Below are positions 1 to 7,224 of a DNA stretch of 25,191 bases, piece after piece. A program made the position numbers and the translations under genes. Location of the stretch: positions 1-25,191 of IMG/VR virus record IMGVR_UViG_3300031758_000533; one strand, given 5' to 3'. This stretch comes from a virus. How positions within the stretch are numbered: the first letter of the stretch is position 1; each line of letters begins with the position of its first letter. Below the pieces are notes generated by a model. The model saw nothing but the letters and a program-made list of their open reading frames with translations, did not search any database and had not been told where the DNA came from.

Positions 1-1232
1 ACGGCAGGCTGAATGATTGCGTTGGATTGGCGTACTGCCCAATCTGCTGCTTTTGCGCGGCCTTTGCCGCCCATTGATTCTGGGCTAAATAATTTCTTTG
101 TTAAATCTCCAGCAGTCGCGGCCCGTCCTGCTCGCTCAAACATTCCACGCCTACCCGGTCCTGCTTGTCCAGCAACATCTGCAATTGTTGTTGCGATGCC
201 TCTAGTCATCTTTGCTGGCAGTTTTGCTGGCAAAGCAATAAATGTATTAGCGGCAGACCTAACAAAAGTATCAGGATCACCAACTGTGTACTCGCCGATT
301 TTGCGAGATGCGGTTTGAATTGCCTCAATGCCAGTTTCAACGCCACCAGCAGTTTTAGCCACTCCTTTTGCAAGCGGAGCAACAACACCTTTCAAGGCTA
401 ATTCGCCTGCTTTTTGAGTAACCTTGCCAGTAGCTTTCCCGAATGCTTTTGTGACTGTATTTGTACCCGGCAATGAAAGCGGATTAGCTACATCAAAAAG
501 CAAAGCAACATTTTCATTAATTTCTTCCTTCTTTAAACCAGATTCTTTTACTAGGTCTTCGTATGCCTTTTTAGCAAGTTCAGCTTCTTCTGGAGTCGCG
601 CCTTGAGCTAATGCGGCAGCAGAAGCAAGTTTTTGTAATAATGGATTTTCTGCCAATAAACGAGCGGCATGATCGGGATTGTCTTCGTATACTTTTTGAG
701 AGAACTGACGCATTCCCTCACGAAGCATATATTTTTCAAATCTTTCGTCTTTAGACCTGCCTAATAGTTTGTCAGTAATATCACTACCAAACATTGCAAA
801 CCTTACAGCAGCATCTGCTGCTTCTTGTGATCCCTCGGCAACTCCAACTGCTCCCGATCTCCAAGTATTGCCTGCTACCTTTAATGTTTTCTCCGCTTCT
901 TCGGGAGATTGCGACATTGCATCAATCGGCTTTAAGATACCATTGTAAATAAATTCACCAGCACCAGTTCCAAGTTGTTTTGCAATATTTATTCCAGTAG
1001 GAATAAAAGTAGAGATTGCTTCAGATGCTTTTTGCGTAAATGGCTTTTCTTCTTCAGCATCAAATAAAATGCGTTCTTGATCACGGGACAGTTCTTGACC
1101 CGATTGCTTCATTTGTTGAAGCGTTCCTACATCTTTAATTTTTGCAGGACTATTATCTAACTCATCTTCAGGAGGTCGCCATTGTTGATTTAGATTTTTA
1201 TCTAACTCATCTTCAGGAGGTTGCCAAGCCAT
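1..1232 (-). CDS. Large probable internal virion/DNA-ejection protein, partial
   Basis: The frame is open from an ATG at 1232 to the left edge of the window (410 complete codons), so the C-terminus is missing. It begins MAWQPPEDELD and repeats that motif 15 residues later. The rest is Ala/Gly/Lys-rich and largely helical in character, with segments such as GINIAKQLGTGAGEF and TKAFGKATGKVTQKAGELALKG that could form amphipathic helices. No catalytic motif is visible in the part present. The start lies one base after the stop of the preceding gene (TAA-T-ATG), which indicates coupled translation. Being the last gene of a tail/internal-protein operon in a podovirus-like layout fits a T7 gp16-type or P22 gp16/gp20-type ejection protein. 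That role is inferred from position and composition only; I do not recognise a named family. Confidence 0.7.
   Translation of the reverse strand, partial: MAWQPPEDELDKNLNQQWRPPEDELDNSPAKIKDVGTLQQMKQSGQELSRDQERILFDAEEEKPFTQKASEAISTFIPTGINIAKQLGTGAGEFIYNGILKPIDAMSQSPEEAEKTLKVAGNTWRSGAVGVAEGSQEAADAAVRFAMFGSDITDKLLGRSKDERFEKYMLREGMRQFSQKVYEDNPDHAARLLAENPLLQKLASAAALAQGATPEEAELAKKAYEDLVKESGLKKEEINENVALLFDVANPLSLPGTNTVTKAFGKATGKVTQKAGELALKGVVAPLAKGVAKTAGGVETGIEAIQTASRKIGEYTVGDPDTFVRSAANTFIALPAKLPAKMTRGIATTIADVAGQAGPGRRGMFERAGRAATAGDLTKKLFSPESMGGKGRAKAADWAVRQSNAIIQPA
1153..1226 (-). repeat. 45-bp tandem repeat encoding W-[QR]-PPEDELD
   Basis: Two 29-bp blocks (1153-1181 and 1198-1226) differ at one base and are offset by 45 bp, an exact multiple of three. 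They encode two copies of W-[QR]-P-P-E-D-E-L-D at the extreme N-terminus of the large partial protein. This could be a short binding motif or a recent slippage duplication. Confidence 0.85.
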
Positions 1233-1233
1233 A

Positions 1234-3165
1234 TTATTTTTTAGTCCCAAAATCTCCGTTAAAATTATATCTTTGTCCAGATTTTAATTTTGACCACTCT
1301 TCTTGTGATTTAATTAAAATCGGTGCATTTTCTTGAATTGGTTGAAAATTAGTTTGTTTTTCAGTTTTTAACAAATTTTTTTCATGTGCTTCTAATTTAC
1401 TTTGCACATCTGTTGCCCTTTTTTCTATATCTTCAAGAACTTTTAAATATTTTTCTTTGTGTAAATTCTTAACATCAAGACTGCCTTGAAGCGAAGTTAA
1501 CATTTTAAGTTCAGCATCTGATAATGCACCAAGACTTCCTCCTGCCGCTTTTAAATCTACCAATTCTTGAAAACCAATAATTCCTTTTATAGTTTCGTTA
1601 AGTGATTCAACTGTACTAGCGTCAGTTGGAAATGGAAGTTTTGACAATAAATTTGCCATGCCTCCAACGCCGGGACTTACACCTCCAATAATTCCACGAA
1701 TTTCAGAAATTGCTTTCTTTAATGTTTTTGCTCTATCAATTCCAACTTCAACTGTTTTAACTTGCTGCTCAACAGGCACAGCAGGAACATATGTATTAGT
1801 AAGAGTACCATCTTTATCAGTCACTTGTTTCATTACCATTCCTTTAGGAACTTGTTCCATTGGAGATGGTTCATCTTCTGTAATTCTTACATAATGCAAG
1901 CGTGTTCCCTTTTCGCCTTTTTCAATATCAATTGTAGCCTTAACGCCTAGTTGTTGCTCTAAAATCTTCTTTGCCATTCGCGCATCGGCAGCACTTTTAA
2001 ATGGTCTTCCAGTTAATGAACTTTCAGCCCGATATCTATATTCTTCTTCAGTTTCCTGAATTGGTTCAGCAATCAATGTTTCTGAAGGCACGGCTTCAGG
2101 CAATGGTACTTCAACAGGTATTGCCTTTCTGATTGGTATTCCTTCCGCTCCAGATACAGGTACTGTTTCTAAAGTTTCTCCACCTACTACTGCTTTCCCA
2201 AGGCTTTCTGGATATGCATACTGTTCTTGTTCTGGAACTTTTACTGGAGCCAAGGAATATCCTTCTTCTTGTGTAGGAATAGGAGTAATGGCACTTATAT
2301 TAGAAAAAATTCCTTGTTCTGAATCGGGTTTAGGAGCAATTACAGGTGGATTGCTTAACCCAGCTAAAGCACCTTCAATTCTTTTAACAGAACCTGAAAG
2401 CCTCTTGTAATTCATTAAAGCCTCTTCAGGAATCGCGCCAAGACTTGCAAGTCGCTCAAGTTCTTGAATATTGTTTTCCTTTAAGGCTTTTTCTGCTTCC
2501 CATTTTACTGATGTCGGGAATGAACTAACAAGTTTTTGTTTTGCTTCATCAAGAGATTTTTGCCTGTCTTGTAAAGCAACTTCAACTTTTTGTTCTTTTG
2601 ATTGAGTAGCAGAAGATACATCGGTAGATGGAGTGATTTGTTCAGAAACAGATGTATTTTCAGAAGGAATTTCTTCTGGTTTTTTATTAAGATTTGGCCT
2701 ATAATAATCACCCCAGTTTATTTCACCAGACTCAACAGCATCGGTATCTTCTTTATCTTTTATATCTTCATTTTTTGCTGTTGCTGCTTGGACTTGTTGA
2801 CCAAGCAAATTTAACCTTGCTTGCTTTATAAGTTTTTCTTCTTCTGTTGGAGTGGCTTTAATTTGAGCAAGATGAACATCTCGTAAATATTTAAGTGCTT
2901 CATCATCTTTTTTCTCTTCGCGTTCACGCTTACTTACATAAGCAGTAGTAATCCCTTGAAGTGCAGCACCTACACCCTTATTTACTCCTTCAATCGCGCC
3001 AAGACCTACCAATTCTTCTCCTGATGAACGAATCTGAAATGGCTTATCTTCTTTGAACGATAGTGCCGTGTGCTGAATGCTCGCAACGGGACGCATCCCA
3101 GCAAGCGGAGATTCGCTGCGGATTGTCGCAAATTGCGGTGAAAAAGAGTAGGATTCTGATGCCAT
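1234..3165 (-). CDS. 643-aa probable internal virion protein
   Basis: I do not recognise the family. The N-terminus (about residues 1-75) is compact and contains PFQIRSSGE at 42-50, a motif shared with the 136-aa MGG protein of this operon. Residues 85-240 are charged and probably coiled-coil. About 280-440 is a Pro/Glu-rich linker containing a more structured stretch (TGRPFKSAADARMAKKILEQ). About 470-610 is again helical. The C-terminus (SQEEWSKLKSGQRY...GDFGTKK) resembles the short S/E-E-x-x-x-L-x-x-G-x-x-Y tail often seen at the ends of phage internal or DNA-transfer proteins. The ATG is preceded by GGAGGA at good spacing, and that site lies inside the last codons of the upstream gene. Position suggests a virion-internal or ejection protein. 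Confidence 0.75.
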   Translation of the reverse strand: MASESYSFSPQFATIRSESPLAGMRPVASIQHTALSFKEDKPFQIRSSGEELVGLGAIEGVNKGVGAALQGITTAYVSKREREEKKDDEALKYLRDVHLAQIKATPTEEEKLIKQARLNLLGQQVQAATAKNEDIKDKEDTDAVESGEINWGDYYRPNLNKKPEEIPSENTSVSEQITPSTDVSSATQSKEQKVEVALQDRQKSLDEAKQKLVSSFPTSVKWEAEKALKENNIQELERLASLGAIPEEALMNYKRLSGSVKRIEGALAGLSNPPVIAPKPDSEQGIFSNISAITPIPTQEEGYSLAPVKVPEQEQYAYPESLGKAVVGGETLETVPVSGAEGIPIRKAIPVEVPLPEAVPSETLIAEPIQETEEEYRYRAESSLTGRPFKSAADARMAKKILEQQLGVKATIDIEKGEKGTRLHYVRITEDEPSPMEQVPKGMVMKQVTDKDGTLTNTYVPAVPVEQQVKTVEVGIDRAKTLKKAISEIRGIIGGVSPGVGGMANLLSKLPFPTDASTVESLNETIKGIIGFQELVDLKAAGGSLGALSDAELKMLTSLQGSLDVKNLHKEKYLKVLEDIEKRATDVQSKLEAHEKNLLKTEKQTNFQPIQENAPILIKSQEEWSKLKSGQRYNFNGDFGTKK

Positions 3166-3166
3166 A

Positions 3167-3712
3167 TTACATTCCTCCGAATTGTAGCCCGGATGCGGTT
3201 GGTAAAGCGAAACGATTAGTTGATTGTTGAGTGCCTCCGGTTCCTACATTGGATGCCATTGCTTGAGGAATACCCATCTGTCCTGCGGCGGGTGCATTCG
3301 TCGCAGCGGGACCAGCAACGCCAGCAGTACCTCCTGCTGCGGCGATCTTTTGTTGTTGTGCGGTTTCCATGCTGTAACCAGAACCACCGACAGAAGTCTG
3401 TCTAGAATTTTGTGCAGCTTGCTGATCAAGTCGTTGTTGATTCTCTGCCATAGATTGAAAGTTCTTTTGAAGGTTGCTTTCTGAAGAGCGACGAAAATCT
3501 GCGGCTTTTTGGTTTTCAGATTGAATAGCTTGCTGACGCTCACGCTCGGCTTTCTCTGCGGCAAGACGCTTCTGCTCTGACTCTGCGGATTTTCGAGCGG
3601 CATCCATTTGCGCTTGCATTTTTGCTTGTTGTTTGGCTTGAAAATCATTTTTAGATGAGCTTGCTCCGCTATCATAACTAGATTTTCTTTCTCCCCCACC
3701 TCGTCCACCCAT
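3167..3712 (-). CDS. MGG...FGGM protein, third of three related Q-rich proteins
   Basis: This 181-aa protein begins MGGRGGGER, has a highly charged coiled-coil core (about 24-105, rich in Q, A, K, E, R), a Gly/Ala-rich linker, and ends NRFALPTASGLQFGGM. The 166-aa neighbour has the same plan: MGG start, KRLxxE-type coiled coil, GGxGYxM followed by a lysine, then N-x-FALP...GLQFGG. The two are clearly paralogous. There is no signal peptide, membrane helix or catalytic motif. The ATG is preceded by GGAGGT 8 bases upstream, which is itself the Gly-Gly codon pair of the upstream gene. Its place just before the large internal proteins suggests a small virion component, scaffold or ejected protein. 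The function is unknown. Confidence 0.75.
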   Translation of the reverse strand: MGGRGGGERKSSYDSGASSSKNDFQAKQQAKMQAQMDAARKSAESEQKRLAAEKAERERQQAIQSENQKAADFRRSSESNLQKNFQSMAENQQRLDQQAAQNSRQTSVGGSGYSMETAQQQKIAAAGGTAGVAGPAATNAPAAGQMGIPQAMASNVGTGGTQQSTNRFALPTASGLQFGGM

Positions 3713-3714
3713 AA

Positions 3715-4215
3715 TTATGTACCTCCAAATTGAAGTCCAGTTGTTTTAGGTAACGCAAACGCATTGCTTGCTGTTGGTTTATTAGCTTCCGTAGTTGGAA
3801 TGTTTGGAGCAGCACCAAGATCAACAAGTGCTTTTTTTCGTGCAGATGCCATATCGTAACCCCCTCCAGTTGCAGCAGTACCTGCCGCCATTTGAGCTTG
3901 CCGCTCTTGCTCTAATTTGTTCTGATCAGAAATTTGTTGAATATTAGAAAGAGCAGATAATTCTTGTTGAGCCTTTGATTCTTGCTCGCGACGAAGTTGC
4001 TGTGCGGCAGCATTTTGAGATTCAATCGCTGCGCTCCTCTGTTGTTCCTCTAATCGCTTTTGCTCGGCGGCATATGCAGCTTGTTGCTCTTGATACATTT
4101 GCATTTGTTGCGCCATCTGCTGATTAAACATGGCTTGTTGCATTTTCATTTCTTGCTCTCGCAATGCTTGATCTGCTTTTATTTGACTTTTACTGGGTCC
4201 GCCTGATCCTCCCAT
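3715..4215 (-). CDS. MGG...FGGT protein, second of three related Q-rich proteins
   Basis: This 166-aa protein starts MGGSGGPSK and continues with an extremely Gln/Met/Glu/Ala-rich coiled coil (about 10-105). GGGYDMASARKK follows at about 117-128, then a Pro/Thr linker, and the protein ends NAFALPKTTGLQFGGT. It is a paralogue of the 181-aa gene that follows. The final codons TTT GGA GGT ACA TAA place a strong Shine-Dalgarno sequence in front of that next gene. Its own ribosome-binding site, AAAGGAAT, lies in the 26-base gap upstream. No known domain is recognised. A structural or ejected internal role is inferred from the operon position and low-complexity helical make-up. Confidence 0.75.
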   Translation of the reverse strand: MGGSGGPSKSQIKADQALREQEMKMQQAMFNQQMAQQMQMYQEQQAAYAAEQKRLEEQQRSAAIESQNAAAQQLRREQESKAQQELSALSNIQQISDQNKLEQERQAQMAAGTAATGGGYDMASARKKALVDLGAAPNIPTTEANKPTASNAFALPKTTGLQFGGT

Positions 4216-4241
4216 ATGATTATTCCTTTCGTTTTGTTATT
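4216..4241 (-). promoter_or_regulatory. Ribosome-binding site cassette before the 166-aa gene
   Basis: The minus strand reads AAACGAAAGGAATAAT, then CATATGGGAGG. The same 16-base stretch sits before the 290-aa gene at 7221, where it also encodes the upstream C-terminus KRKE. AAAGGAAT is the Shine-Dalgarno core. Confidence 0.6.
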
Positions 4242-4802
4242 TTATACCCCGCCAAATTTAATGCTTGACATATCGGGCATTTGAAAAGTATTTGCCGCAA
4301 CATTTTTTGCTGTTGTAGTTGCTGGTTTATAAATATATTCAGTTGGCATATCAGAAGGTGCAGTTGTATCATCAACTGGTTTTTGTGCAAGTGCAGTTGT
4401 TGCTGGTGATACTGCTGTAGATTGAGTAACTTGAGCGGGAGCAGAAGTCGCAGTCGAATAAATATCTTTTTGAGTACGCAAGTTTGCCAATTTAGCTTGT
4501 TGTTGCTGACGCATATTTGCCAACATTTGTTGTTGTTGTGCAAAATATTGAGGATCACGGCTCAACCCTTTTGTCATTGGAGTATATGAACTTTGTTTTG
4601 GATTCAACCAATTCATTAATGGACCACCAAAGTTTTTATCCCATGTCCCAACTGGTTTTCCGCTCCCCGGCAAAACATTTAATGGGTCCATTATATTTAA
4701 TGGATCAATTACTTTTCTTGCACTTTTAACAAATTTAGAATTCCCAAGGTTAAAGGGATCAACAACTTTAGTTACAACTTTTCCAAATGATGAGCCACCC
4801 AT
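4242..4802 (-). CDS. MGG...FGGV protein, first and most divergent of the trio
   Basis: This 186-aa protein begins MGGSSFGKVV. Its N-terminal 65 residues contain a repeated VxDPxN pattern (VVDPFNLGN, VIDPLNIMD, DPLNVLP). A Gln-rich helical stretch follows at about 89-110 (QQQQMLANMRQQQQAKLANL), then a Thr/Ala/Pro linker, and it ends NTFQMPDMSSIKFGGV. The ending matches the 166- and 181-aa genes: N-x-F-x-[LM]-P, then [LI]-[QK]-F-G-G-x. Here the Gly-Gly pair is GGC GGG and is not the ribosome-binding site of the next gene, so the protein motif itself seems to be kept. Its ATG follows TAGGAT 7 bases upstream, inside the end of the cysteine-cluster gene. The function is unknown; a small virion protein is plausible. 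Confidence 0.7.
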   Translation of the reverse strand: MGGSSFGKVVTKVVDPFNLGNSKFVKSARKVIDPLNIMDPLNVLPGSGKPVGTWDKNFGGPLMNWLNPKQSSYTPMTKGLSRDPQYFAQQQQMLANMRQQQQAKLANLRTQKDIYSTATSAPAQVTQSTAVSPATTALAQKPVDDTTAPSDMPTEYIYKPATTTAKNVAANTFQMPDMSSIKFGGV

Positions 4803-4804
4803 AA

Positions 4805-5086
4805 TTATAATCCTATATTTGATCTAGCCTCCAAGCAAAGCTCCGATCCGGGTTCAAACAATCTACACGCCTGTGGACGGCAATTATAAACAGAACACTT
4901 AACATTAGTGCCTACTTCTCCTTCCAAAGCAACGCATCTGTTATTTTCTGTCTTCATTAGCGGGTAATCAGTTCGTTGCATTTCAATAGGAATGCCAGTT
5001 GCGTCTGATCGATCTTTTTTGAAGATCGGCCATGACCACTTGAAACTGCAACACGCTCCACATTTTTCGCAATCATAGTTTGTCAC
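4805..5086 (-). CDS. YkgJ-type CxxCxxCC cysteine-cluster protein
   Basis: This 93-aa protein has C6-x2-C9-x2-C12-C13 (CEKCGACC), C51 in RCVAL, C64, C69, and C74 and C84 in RPQACRLFEPGSELC. That is the pattern of the YkgJ/UPF0153 zinc- or iron-chelating family, at near-minimal length. Family members are thought to bind a metal ion or Fe-S cluster, and their biochemical role is mostly unknown. The start is GTG at 5086, overlapping the upstream stop as ATGTGA, which is the only in-frame start that retains CxxCGACC. It sits two genes after a PP-loop PAPS-reductase-like enzyme, so a joint redox or sulfur role is possible but unproven. Confidence 0.85.
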   Translation of the reverse strand: MTNYDCEKCGACCSFKWSWPIFKKDRSDATGIPIEMQRTDYPLMKTENNRCVALEGEVGTNVKCSVYNCRPQACRLFEPGSELCLEARSNIGL

Positions 5087-5493
5087 ATTCCGTACATTTT
5101 ACCAACGCCACCAATTGCGCTACTAGCTAAAGTTTTTCCAGCATTTGCCCAAGCATCGTAGACTGCATTCTCTCCAGAACTGCGAAGCTGAAATGGCATA
5201 TTCGGCATGAAATTCAATCCTTCTTTTTGATTTTTCTGAAGCATTTCAAGCATCTTCAAATATTTTTCTGCCTGATCCTGACTTTGCATTGCATTCGACT
5301 CGGAAGTATTTAAATTAATGCCTTTAATTCCCTCCGCAAATGCTCCAAGACCTTGCGCTATCCTTTGGTTTTGCGCTTGAGTGCGATCAAATGCCTGCAA
5401 GTCTGCGGCGGTTGCTTGCGTTGCTTTAGGGACTGTCCCTGCGGCAAATTGCGATTCGCCAATTTTATTTGTGGCTGGTGCTGATCCTCCCAT
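5083..5493 (-). CDS. 136-aa MGG protein with PFQLRSSGE motif
   Basis: I do not recognise the family. The protein starts MGGSAPATNK, is Ala/Gln-rich with a helical segment at about 65-92 (QDQAEKYLKMLEMLQKNQKE), carries PFQLRSSGE at 100-108, and ends in an Ala/Gly-rich tail (SSAIGGVGKMYGM). PFQ-[IL]-RSSGE recurs near the N-terminus of the 643-aa protein and in both cases is followed by a small-residue-rich helix. The two may therefore share a binding or membrane-interacting element. The Shine-Dalgarno AAGGAG lies within the last codons of the upstream PP-loop gene. Its stop overlaps the GTG of the cysteine-cluster gene. It is probably a minor internal virion protein, by context. Confidence 0.65.
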   Translation of the reverse strand: MGGSAPATNKIGESQFAAGTVPKATQATAADLQAFDRTQAQNQRIAQGLGAFAEGIKGINLNTSESNAMQSQDQAEKYLKMLEMLQKNQKEGLNFMPNMPFQLRSSGENAVYDAWANAGKTLASSAIGGVGKMYGM

Positions 5494-5494
5494 A

Positions 5495-6352
5495 TTATTT
5501 GTTCTCCTTCCATTCTACTGGTCGAAATCCCAAGTCTGGGATTACGATGTCCTCGTAGGGTGCTAAATGTGAAATGTTGCTAATCGTAGCTTTTAACTTC
5601 GGGCAATGCACATGACTTCCTTGATGCCGATCTACGCAATTCAAGCAGGTCGGATAGAAGTCGGCATTCTGTGATTTATCTGGGTTGTTTCCCCAATGCT
5701 TTGCGATTGTGTGGATGTTGATCCGTTCCACATATCGTGTTGGATCAGGCTCGACATTGTTATCGATCAAATACTGAAAGATGTCGCGATCAGTCCATCC
5801 ATGCATGGGGTATAATGACACAGGACTGCCCTCTGCGTAGCGAATTTCTTGCGACAATGGTACATGACCCTTGATCAAATCTGTGTCGCTATTTTTGGTT
5901 CCAATCCACACCGATTCCCAAGGCCAATTGAAAGTTCCAGTCGGGCGTTTCAAGAAATCATCCACGCCACACATGAACTTCTCTCCTTCTCTCGGACGCT
6001 CGGTTCCTAACGAAAGCACAACTGCTTTGGTTCCCCATTGAAAGTAGTGAAGGAGATCAAATCGAACCTCGCCAGTCTCGGTGTCAGGCCCGTCTGCAAG
6101 TGCATATCGACTAGCCGGGTACTCGTAAACAGTCAAATCCCACTCCTTAATCAATCGATCAGAATAAGCATATCGTTCACGAAATTTCGGTTGGCGGAAC
6201 TGGATGACAGGAATGTCAATTCCAGCTTTAAAACGAAGCAAATGAAGCATTGCGGTTGAGTCTTTGCCGCCACTCCACAAAACAACAGAATTGGGCCAAT
6301 TTTTAGCCCACAATTTTGCTTTCTCAATCGTGTTTTCGACAAGTTTCGTCAT
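5495..6352 (-). CDS. PP-loop PAPS-reductase-like enzyme
   Basis: This 285-aa protein belongs to the adenine-nucleotide alpha-hydrolase fold of PAPS reductases, ATP sulfurylases and DndC-like proteins. The PP-loop SGGKDST is at 27-33, after a hydrophobic beta-strand. Further family features are SLGTERPREGEKFMCG (about 114-129) and YPMHGWTDRDIFQYL (181-195), equivalent to the Y-P-[IL]-x-D/G-W-T-D-x-D-V motif. A cysteine set C236-x2-C239-x10-C250 plus C128 could bind metal or Fe-S; the ECGLH ending of true PAPS reductases is absent. A classic assimilatory sulfate-reducing role is therefore doubtful, while sulfur insertion or nucleotidyl transfer onto another substrate is possible. The gene overlaps its upstream neighbour by ATGA and lies among virion genes. 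Related genes are frequent in phage genomes, but their substrates are largely unknown. Confidence 0.88.
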   Translation of the reverse strand: MTKLVENTIEKAKLWAKNWPNSVVLWSGGKDSTAMLHLLRFKAGIDIPVIQFRQPKFRERYAYSDRLIKEWDLTVYEYPASRYALADGPDTETGEVRFDLLHYFQWGTKAVVLSLGTERPREGEKFMCGVDDFLKRPTGTFNWPWESVWIGTKNSDTDLIKGHVPLSQEIRYAEGSPVSLYPMHGWTDRDIFQYLIDNNVEPDPTRYVERINIHTIAKHWGNNPDKSQNADFYPTCLNCVDRHQGSHVHCPKLKATISNISHLAPYEDIVIPDLGFRPVEWKENK

Positions 6353-7221
6353 ATGATAATTGCCGCCGCACCAATCGCCGCGCCACCAATTCCTGCGCCT
6401 GCGCCTATTAATGCGCCTGTCCTTTGGTTTTGACCTTGCGCTTTCTGCGATGCGGCATCGTAAAGAGATTGTTCGTATGCCTGACGATTAGCCCTAGAGG
6501 TCTGTTGCAGGTTTAAAATCTCACCCATGTTTTTCGAGAGGTAGTCAAAAGCATTCTGTTTGGCTTGACCAAGACCTTCGCCCATTGATTGCGCCCCAGC
6601 AAAAATGTTTTTTTGCCAGTCTTGCATTGCGCCAAGGTTTGCTGCTTCTGATGCCATCCTGCCACCGATCAATGCGCCGGGGTCTAAACCTCCAGATGGT
6701 GCTTGTTGTGAATTTACAAATCCTTGACGAAGCGAAATATTTTCGAGCAAGCGTTTTCTTCCTTCTTCGGTAGAAATATCTGCAAGAGCAGAACGACCAA
6801 AAGTGCTGGATGGATCGACGCCTGTGGCGTAAGATGCAGCAATGCCCTTGCTTTGCAACCATTCATCCATTAAATTTTTAAAAGCAGGAGCAGAGGTCGC
6901 TTGCTCAATCTGCTCTGGCAACTGGTAACGCATACGAGCAGTAGCTGGGGATGTAATTTGCTCATATTGACGAGAACGAGCAAGGTTAGACATTCCAAGT
7001 TCTCCTGCTTGCCGAGATGTCTGCTCGGCATCAAAAGACTGCATTAAAGGCTGGGTCTTTGAATAAAGGTCAAATAGTTGTCCACGGGTCTGGATATCAG
7101 CAATTTGACCTTCTAAAGCACCACGCCCCATTTCTTGTTTTTGAGATAATAAAGCACCTTCCTGACTCATGTCAGGTCTGCTCATATATCTTCCTGCGTC
7201 AACTGATGCTACACCTCCCAT
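6349..7221 (-). CDS. 290-aa MGG protein with C-terminal glycine zipper
   Basis: The family is not recognised. The protein begins MGGVASVDAG, is mainly helical and rich in Gln/Ala/Ser, and ends in a hydrophobic glycine-zipper stretch at about 268-290 (GALIGAGAGIGGAAIGAAAI). Such G-x3-G segments often insert into membranes or oligomerise. With the gene next to internal-protein genes, an ejected, pore- or channel-forming protein comparable in role to P22 gp7 is a reasonable inference. The start follows AAAGGAAT at good spacing, and that site also encodes the last residues of the upstream gene. The stop overlaps the PP-loop gene start (ATGA), so the two are translationally coupled. Another possible reading is a tail-associated chaperone or minor head protein. 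Confidence 0.7.
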   Translation of the reverse strand: MGGVASVDAGRYMSRPDMSQEGALLSQKQEMGRGALEGQIADIQTRGQLFDLYSKTQPLMQSFDAEQTSRQAGELGMSNLARSRQYEQITSPATARMRYQLPEQIEQATSAPAFKNLMDEWLQSKGIAASYATGVDPSSTFGRSALADISTEEGRKRLLENISLRQGFVNSQQAPSGGLDPGALIGGRMASEAANLGAMQDWQKNIFAGAQSMGEGLGQAKQNAFDYLSKNMGEILNLQQTSRANRQAYEQSLYDAASQKAQGQNQRTGALIGAGAGIGGAAIGAAAIII

Positions 7222-7224
7222 AAA

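Noticed and set aside
3167-4802. C-terminal Gly-Gly of the trio read as ubiquitin-like sulfur carriers serving the PP-loop enzyme
   Set aside because: The bodies are Q-rich coiled coils with no sign of a beta-grasp fold, one residue follows the Gly-Gly, and no E1-type adenylyltransferase is in the window.
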